Source: an uncultured Lachnospiraceae bacterium
Lineage (GTDB): Bacteria; Bacillota; Clostridia; Lachnospirales; Lachnospiraceae
Direction: 5' to 3'
Length of the DNA: 64,000 nucleotides
Assembly: GCA_910578645.1 (NCBI GenBank)
Contig: CAJTQI010000007.1
Coordinates: forward strand, 124,001-188,000
Under the pieces are notes generated by a model, which had not been told where the DNA came from, searched no databases, and was given only the letters and a program-made list of their open reading frames with translations. The position numbers and the translations under genes are program-made. Shown in pieces: positions 27,255 through 37,142 of this stretch (position 1 is its first letter; each line of letters begins with the position of its first letter).

Positions 27255-28589
27255 ATGAAAAATACAAGCCATCAAAACAAGCCAAACAAAATATCTAAAC
27301 AGACAAATAAGGGCAGGAAAGACGTCTGGTACAAACTCGATTTGTCCGCCATCGTCTATCCCACTTTACAGCGGCGCGACTTCTCATCGGTCTACCGTTT
27401 GTCCGTCGTTCTAAAGGATGCCATTGAGCCGGCTCTTCTTCAGCAGGCGCTGGACAAAGTACTTCCCCGTTTTCCCACCTACAAAGTGGCAATCCGCAAG
27501 GGATTATTCTGGCGTTACCTGGAACCTAACAACAGGCCGGGTCCCTATGTGAAGGAAGATATCAAGAATCCGTGCATGCCTATGCACTTTAAAGGTAATA
27601 ATCGTTATCTTATCAGAATATATTACTACGGATGCCGTATCGCACTGGAAGCACACCACAGTCTCGGGGACGGCACCGGCGGTATGTGCCTTCTGCAGAC
27701 GTTAACCGCCACCTATTTAGGACTGTTGGGGCATCCGGTGAAACCGGAAGGATTCGTGCTTGACATCCATGCAGAACCAGACCCGGAAGAACTGGAAGAC
27801 GCCTATATACGTTATGCAAACGCCAAGGTATGCCCGCCGCGTCCTGCCGAGACAACCTACCGCGTGCGTGGAACCAAGGAGCCTTTCTATACGCTCAACA
27901 TCATAGACGGTATCCTCTCCGTGAAAGAGGTCATGGCGGTTGCGAAGAAATATAACGCCAGTCTCACGGAATATTTAAATTCGGTTCTACTCTACGCCCT
28001 CTTACAGAAGCAATCTAACGATTTCCATATCCGCCTGAAACCGGTGCGTATAGCCATGCCCGTCAATCTGCGGCGTTTCTTTCCGTCGAAGACGCTACGC
28101 AATTTTATCACTATGGTATATCCTTTCATAGACCCACGGTTAGGAGACTACACATTCGAGGAAATCGTCCGGCATGTACACAATTACATGCGCTATTATA
28201 TCAATGAGAAGTTTTTGCGGGGTGACATTACCACCAACGCCTCCACACAGCAAAACCCTTTTATCCGCGTGGTGCCACTTTTTATCAAGGACTTCGTGGT
28301 GCGCACCTTCTACACGAAAGTACAGGATAAAAATTCATCCGCCGGGCTGACTAACATGGGCGCGCTGCATGTCCCTAAGGACATGAAACCCTATATTGAA
28401 CGTTTCGACATCTATATGGGGCAGCCTTTTTCTTCCCGGACTAACTGTGCCATCATCAGCTTTGAAGATATCCTGACCGTCAATTTCGCAAGCAGCATCG
28501 TGGAGGCCGACGTGGAACGGTACTTCTTCCGCAAGCTGGTACAGGACGGCATACATGTGAAGATTGAGAGCAACCGCAGCATCATATAA
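27255..28589 (+). CDS. Condensation/alcohol acetyltransferase-like acyltransferase
   Basis: The 444-aa protein matches the condensation-domain superfamily of acyltransferases (NRPS C-domain, PapA, alcohol O-acetyltransferase). The active-site motif HHSLGDGTGG near residue 135 corresponds to HHxxxDG, and a second His-free DFG-like region lies near residue 390. It is not part of a larger synthetase: no carrier or adenylation domains are near. It lies 34 bases upstream of a zinc-ribbon/membrane protein, so a small operon is likely. In the family, substrates are acyl-CoA and an alcohol or amine; here the substrate is unknown. The N-terminal 20 residues are Lys/Asn-rich and disordered. Confidence 0.75.
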   Translation: MKNTSHQNKPNKISKQTNKGRKDVWYKLDLSAIVYPTLQRRDFSSVYRLSVVLKDAIEPALLQQALDKVLPRFPTYKVAIRKGLFWRYLEPNNRPGPYVKEDIKNPCMPMHFKGNNRYLIRIYYYGCRIALEAHHSLGDGTGGMCLLQTLTATYLGLLGHPVKPEGFVLDIHAEPDPEELEDAYIRYANAKVCPPRPAETTYRVRGTKEPFYTLNIIDGILSVKEVMAVAKKYNASLTEYLNSVLLYALLQKQSNDFHIRLKPVRIAMPVNLRRFFPSKTLRNFITMVYPFIDPRLGDYTFEEIVRHVHNYMRYYINEKFLRGDITTNASTQQNPFIRVVPLFIKDFVVRTFYTKVQDKNSSAGLTNMGALHVPKDMKPYIERFDIYMGQPFSSRTNCAIISFEDILTVNFASSIVEADVERYFFRKLVQDGIHVKIESNRSII

Positions 28590-28623
28590 ACTATAATATA
28601 TTTACCGGAAATGGAGAATTTGT

Positions 28624-29328
28624 ATGTCCTATTGCGTAAACTGTGGTGTGGAGTTGGAGGCTTCCTTAAAGAATTGCCCCCTATGCCACACACCCGTCAT
28701 TAATCCAAATGAATTAAACAAGCAAATGCCGCCTTCTCCCTACCCTACCGATAAGGGACAGGTGGAAGTCGTCAAAAGAAAAGACTTAGGCATCCTGGTC
28801 ACTGTGGTACTCACTGCAACAGGCGCCACATGCCTGCTTCTTAATCTCCTGGTATTCAATGCACACCTGTGGTCACTGGTTGTTATCGGAAGCTGCCTGT
28901 GTCTTTTCGTATTCAGCTTCCCGGCTATTTTCTACAGTAAGACGCCTATCTATCTGTCCCTGCTTGCAGACGGTATATCGGTGGTTGTTTACCTGTTCTT
29001 AATCACGTTCCTCACCGACTCCGACATCTGGTTCTGGCAGCTTGGCCTTCCCATAGTAGTTATCCTGACAGTGTATGCAGAGGCGTTCCCTCTGCTGTCC
29101 AGGTTCTTCCCTGCCACTGTCTTATCCTGCGCCCTCTATATTTTCATAGAAATTCCTGTATTTTGTGTAGTGCTGGAACTTTTAATCCGTCGCATAGCAG
29201 GGCGTCCATACCTCCTTACCTGGTCGGCCGTTGTACTGACGGTATGCGTTATCATCGATTTTGCGCTTATCACGATTCTCGCAAAAAAACGCCTGCGCAA
29301 TGAAGTGCGCAGACGCCTGCATTTCTGA
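28624..29328 (+). CDS. DUF6320-like zinc-ribbon membrane protein
   Basis: The N-terminus has two CxxC pairs (MSYCVNCGVELEA and KNCPLCHTPV), a zinc-ribbon, followed by a polar linker and six hydrophobic segments from about residue 55 to 230. This layout fits DUF6320 proteins, which in Clostridia often lie next to condensation-type acyltransferases and alpha/beta hydrolases, as here. The stop is close to the opposite-strand gene (5 bases between stops). The function is unknown; a role in presenting or acting on a lipid-like product is inference only. Confidence 0.7.
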   Translation: MSYCVNCGVELEASLKNCPLCHTPVINPNELNKQMPPSPYPTDKGQVEVVKRKDLGILVTVVLTATGATCLLLNLLVFNAHLWSLVVIGSCLCLFVFSFPAIFYSKTPIYLSLLADGISVVVYLFLITFLTDSDIWFWQLGLPIVVILTVYAEAFPLLSRFFPATVLSCALYIFIEIPVFCVVLELLIRRIAGRPYLLTWSAVVLTVCVIIDFALITILAKKRLRNEVRRRLHF

Positions 29329-29332
29329 TACT

Positions 29333-29962
29333 TTACAGATTGCCATGCTTTCGTTCCGCTTCCTCGAGGGAGCTATAGCCGTAAAACAATGTCTCATTGG
29401 CGATAGTCTGCTTTAGCAGGCTCTCGCCTTTGTTATACGCCTCCATAGTCTCACGCAAAATCAACTCAAGAGTCCCCATGGAATATGTAAACAGTTCCCC
29501 CCGCAGATAACTCTCCATGGAAGAACCTGCCATAATACCGTCCTGCGCCGTCGTAAGCACTCTGCCTCTGCCACGCAGATTCGGATAATCACATAGCATC
29601 TGGGCATCCCACTCCAGATTTATTTTCACGATTTGCTCCACAATCTCTTTCTTGTCGGAGACATCCGGGAGATGTCCCTTAATCTCTTCATATTCTTCGG
29701 GATAAGTACTCTCCATCATTCTTCCATATTTCTCAAAAACAAGATTCCTGCCTTCTTCACAGGCTTCTTGGCAATCCTTAAGATAACTGCTTAATACCTC
29801 GTCCGAATACACCATCCACTGACTCATGCGCATCTTAAAAAATGTGTCAGGGTCATCCTGGCAGGACGCTCTTCCCCCCGTATTGTAAACATTCTGAAAT
29901 AATTCCCATTCCGTCTGTGCAATTTCAAAAATAAGCTTCTCACGTGCGCTGATATCTGCCAT
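29333..29962 (-). CDS. DUF4125-like protein
   Basis: The 209-aa soluble protein has the DUF4125 features IFEIAQTEWELFQNVYNTGG at residues 10-30, FFKMRMSQWMVYSDEVLSSY near residue 42 and NLRGRGRV near residue 125. Its function is not known. It has no signal peptide or membrane segment. The start was placed at the ATG 29962 because GAAGG lies 6-10 bases upstream. The longer frame to 30028 has none. The gene follows the GerMN lipoprotein gene by about 72 bases. Confidence 0.75.
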   Translation of the reverse strand: MADISAREKLIFEIAQTEWELFQNVYNTGGRASCQDDPDTFFKMRMSQWMVYSDEVLSSYLKDCQEACEEGRNLVFEKYGRMMESTYPEEYEEIKGHLPDVSDKKEIVEQIVKINLEWDAQMLCDYPNLRGRGRVLTTAQDGIMAGSSMESYLRGELFTYSMGTLELILRETMEAYNKGESLLKQTIANETLFYGYSSLEEAERKHGNL

Positions 29963-30034
29963 CCCATTACCTTCTTTCCATATACCTATAACACCTGTTC
30001 CCACCGGAGAGCCATACACCCTGCCCAAGGACAG

Positions 30035-30853
30035 TCATTCGCGTTCTTGTCGCTCCAAAACACCCGTATCCAACAATTCCTCCGGCGTACACTTCCCGAA
30101 GGCGCCGGTATAATCACCGTTGGCCGTACTGACAGCTTCTCCCTCCACCATAAGCTGCAGAGCGTCCGCACCGTAATTTTCCAGGAATGTATCCACAATG
30201 GAAGCCACAATAATACATTCCGCCTCCTTCGACATAGTCCTTAAATATTCGCCGAAGGCTTTCGACAGGTTCAGGCTAAGAATCTTCTTCCCGTCTTCCT
30301 CCACCGTCTCGAAAGAAAGAACTTTCGTATCTAAAAGCGGCACAATGTTATGTTTTGCGAGGGCATCAATAAGTTCATCCGGCGCCAACTCGCCGATTTC
30401 CACTGTCTCCTGGATTAATTCTAAGGAACCGCCTTTTCCATAATAAATAACAGCCGTCTCTTTCTGTTCTTCTTGCAGCACCGGATTTCCATCCGTCTTG
30501 CCGGCCTGGAAAGGCAAATCTCCTTCTTGGTATGTATCACTGTCCAGCCATGCGTCCATATCCTGCGCTTCCCAATCCGTGTCACCGGGTCTTGAAGACC
30601 CCTCCTCGTCCTTGCCGCTGTCCTGTAAATCCCCGTTCCCGGAAACTCCGCTATTTTCCGGTGTCTGTTCTTTGGAAGTCTCCTCTTCATCCTCCAACAA
30701 ATATTCTAAAGAACTGACCAACAAGTCCTCCGAGGACATCTCCGGCACCACAATCTCACCGGAAGATACACTTCCTTCCGGAATGCTGCTGCACGCAGCT
30801 AAAAGAGCCACTGATAAAACGATAGCTGCGACTGCCTTCTTCCTGCTTTTCAT
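30035..30853 (-). CDS. GerMN-domain lipoprotein
   Basis: The product (272 aa) starts with a signal peptide ending in the lipobox LLAAC near residue 20, so it is membrane-anchored by lipid. An acidic, Ser/Glu/Gly-rich linker covers about residues 25-120. Residues 130-265 form a GerMN domain with TAVIYYGKGG and NLSKAFGEYLRTM. In Bacillus, GerM is needed for sporulation and joins the SpoIIIA-SpoIIQ complex. A role in sporulation or envelope is therefore plausible, but its placement far from spoIIIA in the window gives no direct proof. GGGGAGA precedes the ATG. Confidence 0.8.
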   Translation of the reverse strand: MKSRKKAVAAIVLSVALLAACSSIPEGSVSSGEIVVPEMSSEDLLVSSLEYLLEDEEETSKEQTPENSGVSGNGDLQDSGKDEEGSSRPGDTDWEAQDMDAWLDSDTYQEGDLPFQAGKTDGNPVLQEEQKETAVIYYGKGGSLELIQETVEIGELAPDELIDALAKHNIVPLLDTKVLSFETVEEDGKKILSLNLSKAFGEYLRTMSKEAECIIVASIVDTFLENYGADALQLMVEGEAVSTANGDYTGAFGKCTPEELLDTGVLERQERE

Positions 30854-31028
30854 AATTTCTCCCCTCCACACACAACAGACAGCAACATGCGGTATGAAGC
30901 CTGACACAGCCCCATACCGCATGCCATCTGTCCGACTTAAAGCCAATCAACGTATCAGATTCAACTAAATCGGGTTTATTCTAACATATTCAATCAAAAA
31001 AAGCAAAAGAACTTTTATTTTTCTGTGC

Positions 31029-32177
31029 CTACCGGGCTACCGTGCGTCCGTATTTGATTACTTCCTGCAAGGTAAATTCATTGTCGGCAATCAGGATGTC
31101 CGCCTTCCTGCCCACTTTCAAAACGCCGCACTCATCATCGATTCCAACTGCCACGGCCGGATTATGGGAAGCCGCCCTGACCGCCTCTTCTTTCGGCACG
31201 CCCATCTTGATAGCCGTCTTCATACAGTCATATAAATTCGTCGCGCTGCCTGCAATCGTACCGTCCTCAAGAATGGCCAGGTTGCCTTTTACCTTCACGG
31301 GCTGTCCGCCCAACGCATATTCGCCGTCCTCCATACCGGTCGCCATCATGCTGTCGCTGATAAGCACTACACGGTTTGCCCCGAACAGTTTAAAGGTGCT
31401 CTTCACCACGCTGGGATGAATGTGGATGCCGTCGCATATCAACTCAACTTCCGTCCTCTCATCTTCTGCCGCCGCACCAATCACGCCCGGCTTCCTGTGG
31501 GTAAAAGGCGGCATGGCATTATACAGATGCGTCACATGGGCTGCCCCTTCCTTAATCGCTTCCATCGCCGTGTCATAATCCGCACAGGTGTGTGCGATAG
31601 AGAAACGGAAAGAATCCCGGCCTGCTTTGATGCATTCCATTGCACCTTCTGTCTCCGGCGCAATTACGACAATCTTAATCAGGCCATTGGCCGCCTTCTG
31701 AAGCCCATGAAGCATCTCTAAATCTGCCTTGCGTATATAGGCCGGATTCTGTGCGCCCTTCTTCTCCATGGATATAAAAGGTCCCTCCAGGTATATGCCT
31801 CTTAGCACATCTTTTAACGGAATCCCTTCTTTTAACACTTCCGTCTCGACTGCCTGGGCGCAAGTGGAACAAATCCCTTTCAGTGTATCCTCGGCAAGCG
31901 TCATCGTGGCAGGACAGATAGTCGTAATGCCATGGGTCATCTCGTAGGAGCCAATCGCCTGCATCGCCTCCACCGTGCCGTCACAGAAATCATATCCTGC
32001 GCAACCATGGAAATGGGTGTCAACCAGTCCCGGCAGAATATAGCGTCCCGCTTCCTCCTGGATCAGTTTATCCTGCCCGCACAGCTCAATCTTTTCTATC
32101 GTATCCCCCTCAACAGTTATCTCTCCTGCCTCGAACAACATCTTCTCCGTGTATATCATCCCCCGGATTGTCCGCAT
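31029..32177 (-). CDS. nagA: N-acetylglucosamine-6-phosphate deacetylase
   Basis: NagA removes the acetyl group from GlcNAc-6-P to give glucosamine-6-P. The 382-aa amidohydrolase has the metal-site stretches GLVDTHFHGCAGYDFCDG near residue 50 and the Glu in YLEGPFISMEKKGAQNP near residue 127. His residues IAHTCADYD and THLYNAMPPFTHR lie further along, and the catalytic Asp is in LISDSMMATGM. It ends the chitobiose/GlcNAc cluster, 34 bases after nagB. Confidence 0.95.
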   Translation of the reverse strand: MRTIRGMIYTEKMLFEAGEITVEGDTIEKIELCGQDKLIQEEAGRYILPGLVDTHFHGCAGYDFCDGTVEAMQAIGSYEMTHGITTICPATMTLAEDTLKGICSTCAQAVETEVLKEGIPLKDVLRGIYLEGPFISMEKKGAQNPAYIRKADLEMLHGLQKAANGLIKIVVIAPETEGAMECIKAGRDSFRFSIAHTCADYDTAMEAIKEGAAHVTHLYNAMPPFTHRKPGVIGAAAEDERTEVELICDGIHIHPSVVKSTFKLFGANRVVLISDSMMATGMEDGEYALGGQPVKVKGNLAILEDGTIAGSATNLYDCMKTAIKMGVPKEEAVRAASHNPAVAVGIDDECGVLKVGRKADILIADNEFTLQEVIKYGRTVAR

Positions 32178-32211
32178 AATATCAACTCTCCTTTCATGGC
32201 ACTATTATGCC

Positions 32212-32949
32212 CTAAACAGCCTTATAATACTCCGCCAAAGCAGCCTCGTCGCCCACTAAGATTACGTCGTTGTGAAGCTGTAAGATGGATGCGGGCACTT
32301 GCGGCGTGACAGGCCCTAAGAACGCTTTCTTCACGATTTCCGCCTTGCCCTCTCCGGACACGATTACGATAACTTTCTTGGCCTGCATAATGGAACCGAT
32401 TCCCATCGTATACGCCTCCTTGGGCACTTCATCTGCGGATGCAAAGAAACGTGCATTGGCGGATATGGTGCTTTCCGCTAATTTTACGCATTGGGTCCCT
32501 TTACAGAAGGAATCCGCCGGCTCATTAAATCCGATGTGCCCGTTATGCCCAAGGCCAAGAACCTGTAAGTCAATCCCGCCGTGGGAACGGATAATCTCGT
32601 CGTAATCTTTACATGCCTTATCTGCATCAGGCTCTGTCCCGTCCGGAACGAAAGTATTCTTCTTGTCAATATTGATGGAATCAAACAAGTGCGTATTCAT
32701 AAAATAACGGTAACTCTGGTCATTATCCGGCTTTAACCCCCTGTACTCATCCAGATTGATGCTGTGCACCGCCGAGAAATCCAAATCACCCTTTTCATAC
32801 CATTTAATCAACTGTTCATAGGTCCCGATGGGCGTGGAGCCGGTAGCTAACCCTAATACACAGTCAGGTTTCATAATCACCTGCGCCGAAATAATGTTTG
32901 CCGCAATTCTGCTTGCGCCCTCATAATCTTTTCCACAATAAATTCTCAT
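32212..32949 (-). CDS. nagB: Glucosamine-6-phosphate deaminase
   Basis: NagB converts glucosamine-6-P to fructose-6-P and ammonia. The 245-aa protein shows GLATGSTPIGTYEQL near residue 35, NLDEYRGL near residue 65 (catalytic Asp region) and VLGLGHNGHIGFNEPADSF near residue 130. Its length matches the family. It lies 25 bases after the response regulator gene and 34 bases before nagA, so it is co-transcribed with the importer and regulators. Confidence 0.96.
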   Translation of the reverse strand: MRIYCGKDYEGASRIAANIISAQVIMKPDCVLGLATGSTPIGTYEQLIKWYEKGDLDFSAVHSINLDEYRGLKPDNDQSYRYFMNTHLFDSINIDKKNTFVPDGTEPDADKACKDYDEIIRSHGGIDLQVLGLGHNGHIGFNEPADSFCKGTQCVKLAESTISANARFFASADEVPKEAYTMGIGSIMQAKKVIVIVSGEGKAEIVKKAFLGPVTPQVPASILQLHNDVILVGDEAALAEYYKAV

Positions 32950-32974
32950 AAGATAAGTCCTGCCTTTCCCTTAG

Positions 32975-33745
32975 TTAATATTTGTTCCTATACTCATTGG
33001 CAGACATCCCTTCCATTTTCTTAAAAACTCTGGAGAAATGCGCCAAATCCTGAAAGCCAACCATCAGCGCCACATCACATATGCGCAGCGACGGGTCTTT
33101 CAATAATTCCTTAGATTTGTCCATACGGGCGCCGTTTAGTATTTCTGAAAATGTCTTTCCTGTATGCTTATTGAGCAGTTTAGACAAATGCCACTGGCTG
33201 ACGTAAACCTGGTCTGCCACATCCGCAAGGCGAAGCTTCTCCTGGGAATTGTCCCGGATATATTCCAATGCATTTTTTACGATAAAGCTGTTCGCCTCCC
33301 GGCTGTCCGCCGCCTCCTCACCGTCCTCCTTACCGGTTTCGGCCATTGTCTCATCCGGCGTAACCCCTAACTGTTCCAAACGTCTTGTCACAGCATCGAC
33401 CGCCTCTTCCAGTTCGCTCATCTTGGAAGGTTTTAACAGGAATCTGGACACACCCAGTTCAATCGCCTGCCTGGCGTATTCAAATTCCCTGTATCCTGTC
33501 AGAATAATGAGCTGCATGTCAGGAAACTCCGATTTGAGCCCTGCAATCATCTTCAGTCCGTCCATCTCGGGCATATTGATGTCCGAAATTATGATATCGG
33601 GCCGCTCTGTGCGGATTAATTCCATACCTTCCCTGCCGTCGTATGCGACGCCCGCCACGCGGCAGTTCCACTTCTTCCACTCCATTGTTTTGGACAATCC
33701 TTCCACGATTAATGGTTCATCATCGATAATTGCCACTTTGTACAT
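32975..33745 (-). CDS. YesN-type response regulator with AraC DNA-binding domain
   Basis: The N-terminal receiver domain has the phosphorylation Asp in IISDINMPEMDGL near residue 55 and conserved Lys in FLLKPSKMSELEEAVD. After a short linker, the C-terminal 100 residues are an AraC-type double helix-turn-helix (ADVADQVYVSQWHLSKLLNK and DVALMVGFQDLAHFSRVFKK). It pairs with the YesM-type sensor encoded in the same cluster and probably activates the sugar importer genes. It lies 36 bases downstream of the permease gene. Confidence 0.92.
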   Translation of the reverse strand: MYKVAIIDDEPLIVEGLSKTMEWKKWNCRVAGVAYDGREGMELIRTERPDIIISDINMPEMDGLKMIAGLKSEFPDMQLIILTGYREFEYARQAIELGVSRFLLKPSKMSELEEAVDAVTRRLEQLGVTPDETMAETGKEDGEEAADSREANSFIVKNALEYIRDNSQEKLRLADVADQVYVSQWHLSKLLNKHTGKTFSEILNGARMDKSKELLKDPSLRICDVALMVGFQDLAHFSRVFKKMEGMSANEYRNKY

Positions 33746-33781
33746 CGTATATCCCCCGTATCCGACTCTTCTGTCTTTATT

Positions 33782-34642
33782 TTAACCCTTAACCGCACCT
33801 GCTGTCATTCCTTTTATAATATATTTTTGTAAAAAACAGTAAACAATGATAACCGGGACGATAATTAGCGCAACTACCGCCGCCATCATCCCATAGTCAG
33901 TCCCCTCCTTGGCGCTTATACTGTTCAACATCATAGTGATACTGTACATGTCCGGCCTTCTTAAGAAAAAGGACTGTGTGAACAAATCATTGTAGCTCCA
34001 CAGGAAGGAGAAAATCGCCACCGTAGCAAAGGAAGGTTTCGTCAAAGGCATAATCACCTTGAAATAAATCTGGAACACGTTACACCCTTCCATATAAGCA
34101 GCCTCTTCCAACTCTATAGGCAACCCTTTGATATACCCCATCAAAACCACCATCGCAAAAGCCAAGTTTCCTGCCACCTGCGGCAAAATGACCGACAACA
34201 TGTTTAAGAACCAATTCCCCGTGTTGGCGATTCCCCACCTAAACTCCATCTGGAATACTGAAATAACCGTGGCAAAAGCCGGAAACATCATAGCCCCCAC
34301 AACAAGTGAGTGAATCACGCCGGAGCCAAAAAACTTATATCTGGCAAGGGCATAGGCCCCCATTCCCGCAAGAAGCACCACTAAAAGCGCCACCATCGTG
34401 GAGATAAACAAGCTGCTCTTGTATGAACCAAGAATATCCGTCGTCTCGAATGCCTTTTTGTAATTCGCCATGGTGAAAAGCTCTCCAAACGGCAGTGCAA
34501 AAGAGTTCCCAAGTATCTTGTCTTTTGCCTTAAAAGAATTTTGTAACACCCACAGAATCGGGTAGATTGTGGTCAACGCCCAGAACACCAGAAACAGATA
34601 CACAACGGCTATCCCGGCCGGATTTTTTTTCATCTTAGCCAT
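33782..34642 (-). CDS. Carbohydrate ABC transporter permease, MalG type
   Basis: The 286-aa protein has six membrane segments and the ATPase-contact loop EEAAYMEGCNVFQIYFKVIMP near residue 190. MalG-type features include the N-terminal TTIYPILWVLQNSFK. The ATG at 34642 is chosen (AGGAGG upstream). It follows the MalF-type permease gene by 13 bases. No ATPase gene is present in the cluster, so a shared MsmK-like ATPase elsewhere is expected. It imports the sugar used by the phosphorylase pathway. Confidence 0.92.
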   Translation of the reverse strand: MAKMKKNPAGIAVVYLFLVFWALTTIYPILWVLQNSFKAKDKILGNSFALPFGELFTMANYKKAFETTDILGSYKSSLFISTMVALLVVLLAGMGAYALARYKFFGSGVIHSLVVGAMMFPAFATVISVFQMEFRWGIANTGNWFLNMLSVILPQVAGNLAFAMVVLMGYIKGLPIELEEAAYMEGCNVFQIYFKVIMPLTKPSFATVAIFSFLWSYNDLFTQSFFLRRPDMYSITMMLNSISAKEGTDYGMMAAVVALIIVPVIIVYCFLQKYIIKGMTAGAVKG

Positions 34643-34655
34643 AGTTTTCCTCCTC

Positions 34656-35543
34656 TTAATAGTCTCTTTCACGGAAAATAGAATTGACTATCTTAGACAA
34701 TACAACTCCCAGTACGACAATCAAAACTGCCAGCGCCGCGCCGTAGTCAACATTTTTTGTCTCCATTGTCTGGTAATACATGTAAGTTCCGGTCAGGAAA
34801 GTCGTCTTAAGCGGCATCCCCTTGGGAAACATCACCCACGGAAGGTCAAATACCTTAAGCGCGCCGGTAACCGCCAGGATACTACAAGTACAGATGACAT
34901 TATGCAGAAGCGGGACGGATATGTAGCGCACTCTCTGCAACGTAGTCGCACCGTCAATTCTTGCCGCCTCATACAACTCCTCGGATATATTGTTGAGTCC
35001 TGTGACAAGGATAACGAAATAGAACCCCACATACTGCCACATAACCGGAAGCATCATTGTAAACAAGGCAATGCCTTCCGCCTTCCAGTCCGTCAGGTTC
35101 TGTTTGCCAAGGGCCTCCAACATCTGATTGACCATTCCTTTATCATAGAGGAAAATCAGGTTAAACATTAAACCTAATGCTGTCGCAGAAATAACAATCG
35201 GGAAGAAAAACACTGTCCTGAAAAACTGCTTTCCCCTGCCTATATTGTCCACCATCAACGCCAGCACAATGGCAATTCCCACCTGTCCCACCAACGTGAC
35301 AATCATCATCACAATCGTGTTTTTAACGGAAGTCCACACATTCTGGTCCTGGAACATCTGCGTATAATTGCTGTACCAGGGCGTATTAAATTTGGTCCCC
35401 GCACTGCCAAGCTGTTTAATCTCCATGAAACTGTTCAGTATATTTTTTAAGAAAGGATAATAGAGAAACAACACCATAAACAGGAACGCCGGAAAAAGGA
35501 ACACAAGCGCCGGCTTTTTATTTCGATAAATATTAGCTCCCAT
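34656..35543 (-). CDS. Carbohydrate ABC transporter permease, MalF type
   Basis: The 295-aa membrane protein has six predicted helices and the coupling loop EELYEAARIDGATTLQRVRY near residue 190, followed by ISVPLLHNV. It is the partner of the MalG-type permease. The solute-binding protein gene precedes it with a 119-base gap. The pair would form the pore for an oligosaccharide importer of the GlcNAc/chitobiose locus. Confidence 0.92.
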   Translation of the reverse strand: MGANIYRNKKPALVFLFPAFLFMVLFLYYPFLKNILNSFMEIKQLGSAGTKFNTPWYSNYTQMFQDQNVWTSVKNTIVMMIVTLVGQVGIAIVLALMVDNIGRGKQFFRTVFFFPIVISATALGLMFNLIFLYDKGMVNQMLEALGKQNLTDWKAEGIALFTMMLPVMWQYVGFYFVILVTGLNNISEELYEAARIDGATTLQRVRYISVPLLHNVICTCSILAVTGALKVFDLPWVMFPKGMPLKTTFLTGTYMYYQTMETKNVDYGAALAVLIVVLGVVLSKIVNSIFRERDY

Positions 35544-35662
35544 AAGCCACCTCCAAAATTACGATACATACCATATAAACACTTACCTCTTGTTGCATTT
35601 CTTGTGAAAAGTGGGGCCGGATTATTCCCCGCCCCACTTAAATCTCCACTGTCTCATATTTC

Positions 35663-37024
35663 TTATTGATTATGGTACATTTCAAGTCCTTCTGCCACCG
35701 CGTCTTCCGCAGCTACTCTGCCTGTCACAATTTCCGGCATGCCGTCGAATGTAGGCACACGGCAGTCTCCCATAAACAAATCCTGTACCGCTCCTGTCAG
35801 GGATGTCGTACCTGCCATCATATCCATGGCCTTAATCTGCAGTGCGTTAAACTCGGCCTCATCAACTTCCGGCGCGTTCTTAAGTGCGGAAGCTGAATGC
35901 TGTGCAAATGCGGGAACAACGTTGTCAGAAGTCATATATTCTACGAAATCTACCGCTGCCTCCTTCTTCTGCGGGTCTTCCCATGCTTTTCTTGTAATAT
36001 AATAACCGGAGGAAAGGCCACCTACCAAATCGCTTGCTTTCCTGTTGCCCTTGCCTGGTACATAAGTTACGTCAAACTTGGCAAGTTTGTCTGCGTCCAA
36101 TGTGGAAGGGTCTTCCGGGTCGGACTGGCATGCGCCTACAATACCGCCGACTTTCCAGGAACCGTCAATCAGAAATGCAGCTTTGCCTTCCGTAAACATC
36201 GCAAACGTCTCGTCGTCCGTAGCGGAGAGTGTATTTTCCGGAAAGTAACCCCGCTCATACAGCTCCTTGATATCGTTCATGCCCGCAACCCACGCCTGGC
36301 CGTTCTCATCATCTACACTGCCTGGAATTTCCAGATGGGTATCCGGTGACTGGTTGTTAAAAATCGCGAACTCCCACCAGTAATGAGGAATGTTGCCGAG
36401 GGCCGCTGCAATCGGTGTATATCCCGCCGCCTTGATTTTCTCACAGTCTTCTTTAAACTGGTCCATTGTATAGCTGCCGTCGGGCTTGGATACACCTGCC
36501 GCTTCAAGAATCTCCGTGTTGATAAACATTGCTTCCCAGTAACCGTTCACAGGCACCGCGTATTTCTTGTCATCCACAAGGGAAGCCACGATTAAGTCAT
36601 CGTTCATATTGGTTGCATACTCCGGGTATTCTCCACGTATCTCATCAATGGGAACTACCTTGCCTGCCTCTATGAAGCTGTTAGCGTCTGCACCGTTGAA
36701 GAAAAACAGTACATCGGGTTCAGAACCTGTCTCAAAGTCCGTCACAACCCTGGTCTTAAAGGTTTCGTCAGCCGTCGCCGAAGTGTCTACCACAGTGTTG
36801 CCTGACTTCGTCTCCCACCCTTTCACAGCTTCCTTATAGTTCTGTGCGTTGGTGTCCTCACCTGCAAATGTAGTAGTTACCACCAATTCTACCGGAACAC
36901 TTTCTTCTGCGTCATCCTGCGTCCCTGAGGATGTCTGCTGTGTACTGTCTTGTCCGCCGCATGCTGTCATGGATAATACCATCGCCCCGGCCAGTGTTGC
37001 CGCCATCATTCTTTTCTTCATCAT
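35663..37024 (-). CDS. Sugar ABC transporter solute-binding lipoprotein
   Basis: The 453-aa protein has a signal peptide and lipobox at its N-terminus (MMKKRMMAATLAGAMVLSMT then AC), a short Gln/Ser/Glu-rich linker, and a family-1 (MalE-like) sugar-binding fold. It is lipid-anchored outside the cell. Sugar-contact features such as GYTPIAAALGNIPHYWWEFA near residue 205 and PGKGNRKASDLVGGLSSGYY near residue 325 are visible. A probable promoter lies within 150 bases upstream, overlapping the end of the sensor kinase gene. Ligand inferred from context: a GlcNAc-containing oligosaccharide. Confidence 0.9.
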   Translation of the reverse strand: MMKKRMMAATLAGAMVLSMTACGGQDSTQQTSSGTQDDAEESVPVELVVTTTFAGEDTNAQNYKEAVKGWETKSGNTVVDTSATADETFKTRVVTDFETGSEPDVLFFFNGADANSFIEAGKVVPIDEIRGEYPEYATNMNDDLIVASLVDDKKYAVPVNGYWEAMFINTEILEAAGVSKPDGSYTMDQFKEDCEKIKAAGYTPIAAALGNIPHYWWEFAIFNNQSPDTHLEIPGSVDDENGQAWVAGMNDIKELYERGYFPENTLSATDDETFAMFTEGKAAFLIDGSWKVGGIVGACQSDPEDPSTLDADKLAKFDVTYVPGKGNRKASDLVGGLSSGYYITRKAWEDPQKKEAAVDFVEYMTSDNVVPAFAQHSASALKNAPEVDEAEFNALQIKAMDMMAGTTSLTGAVQDLFMGDCRVPTFDGMPEIVTGRVAAEDAVAEGLEMYHNQ

Positions 37025-37142
37025 ATTTCTTCCTCCCTTTCATCATCGGATATGTGTCTTATTTCAACCTGTGCCTGCCGCAAGCCGGCCTGCGGCGCTC
37101 TTGCCAGATACTTGAAAACCGTCGTTCTCAACTTATGTATCT

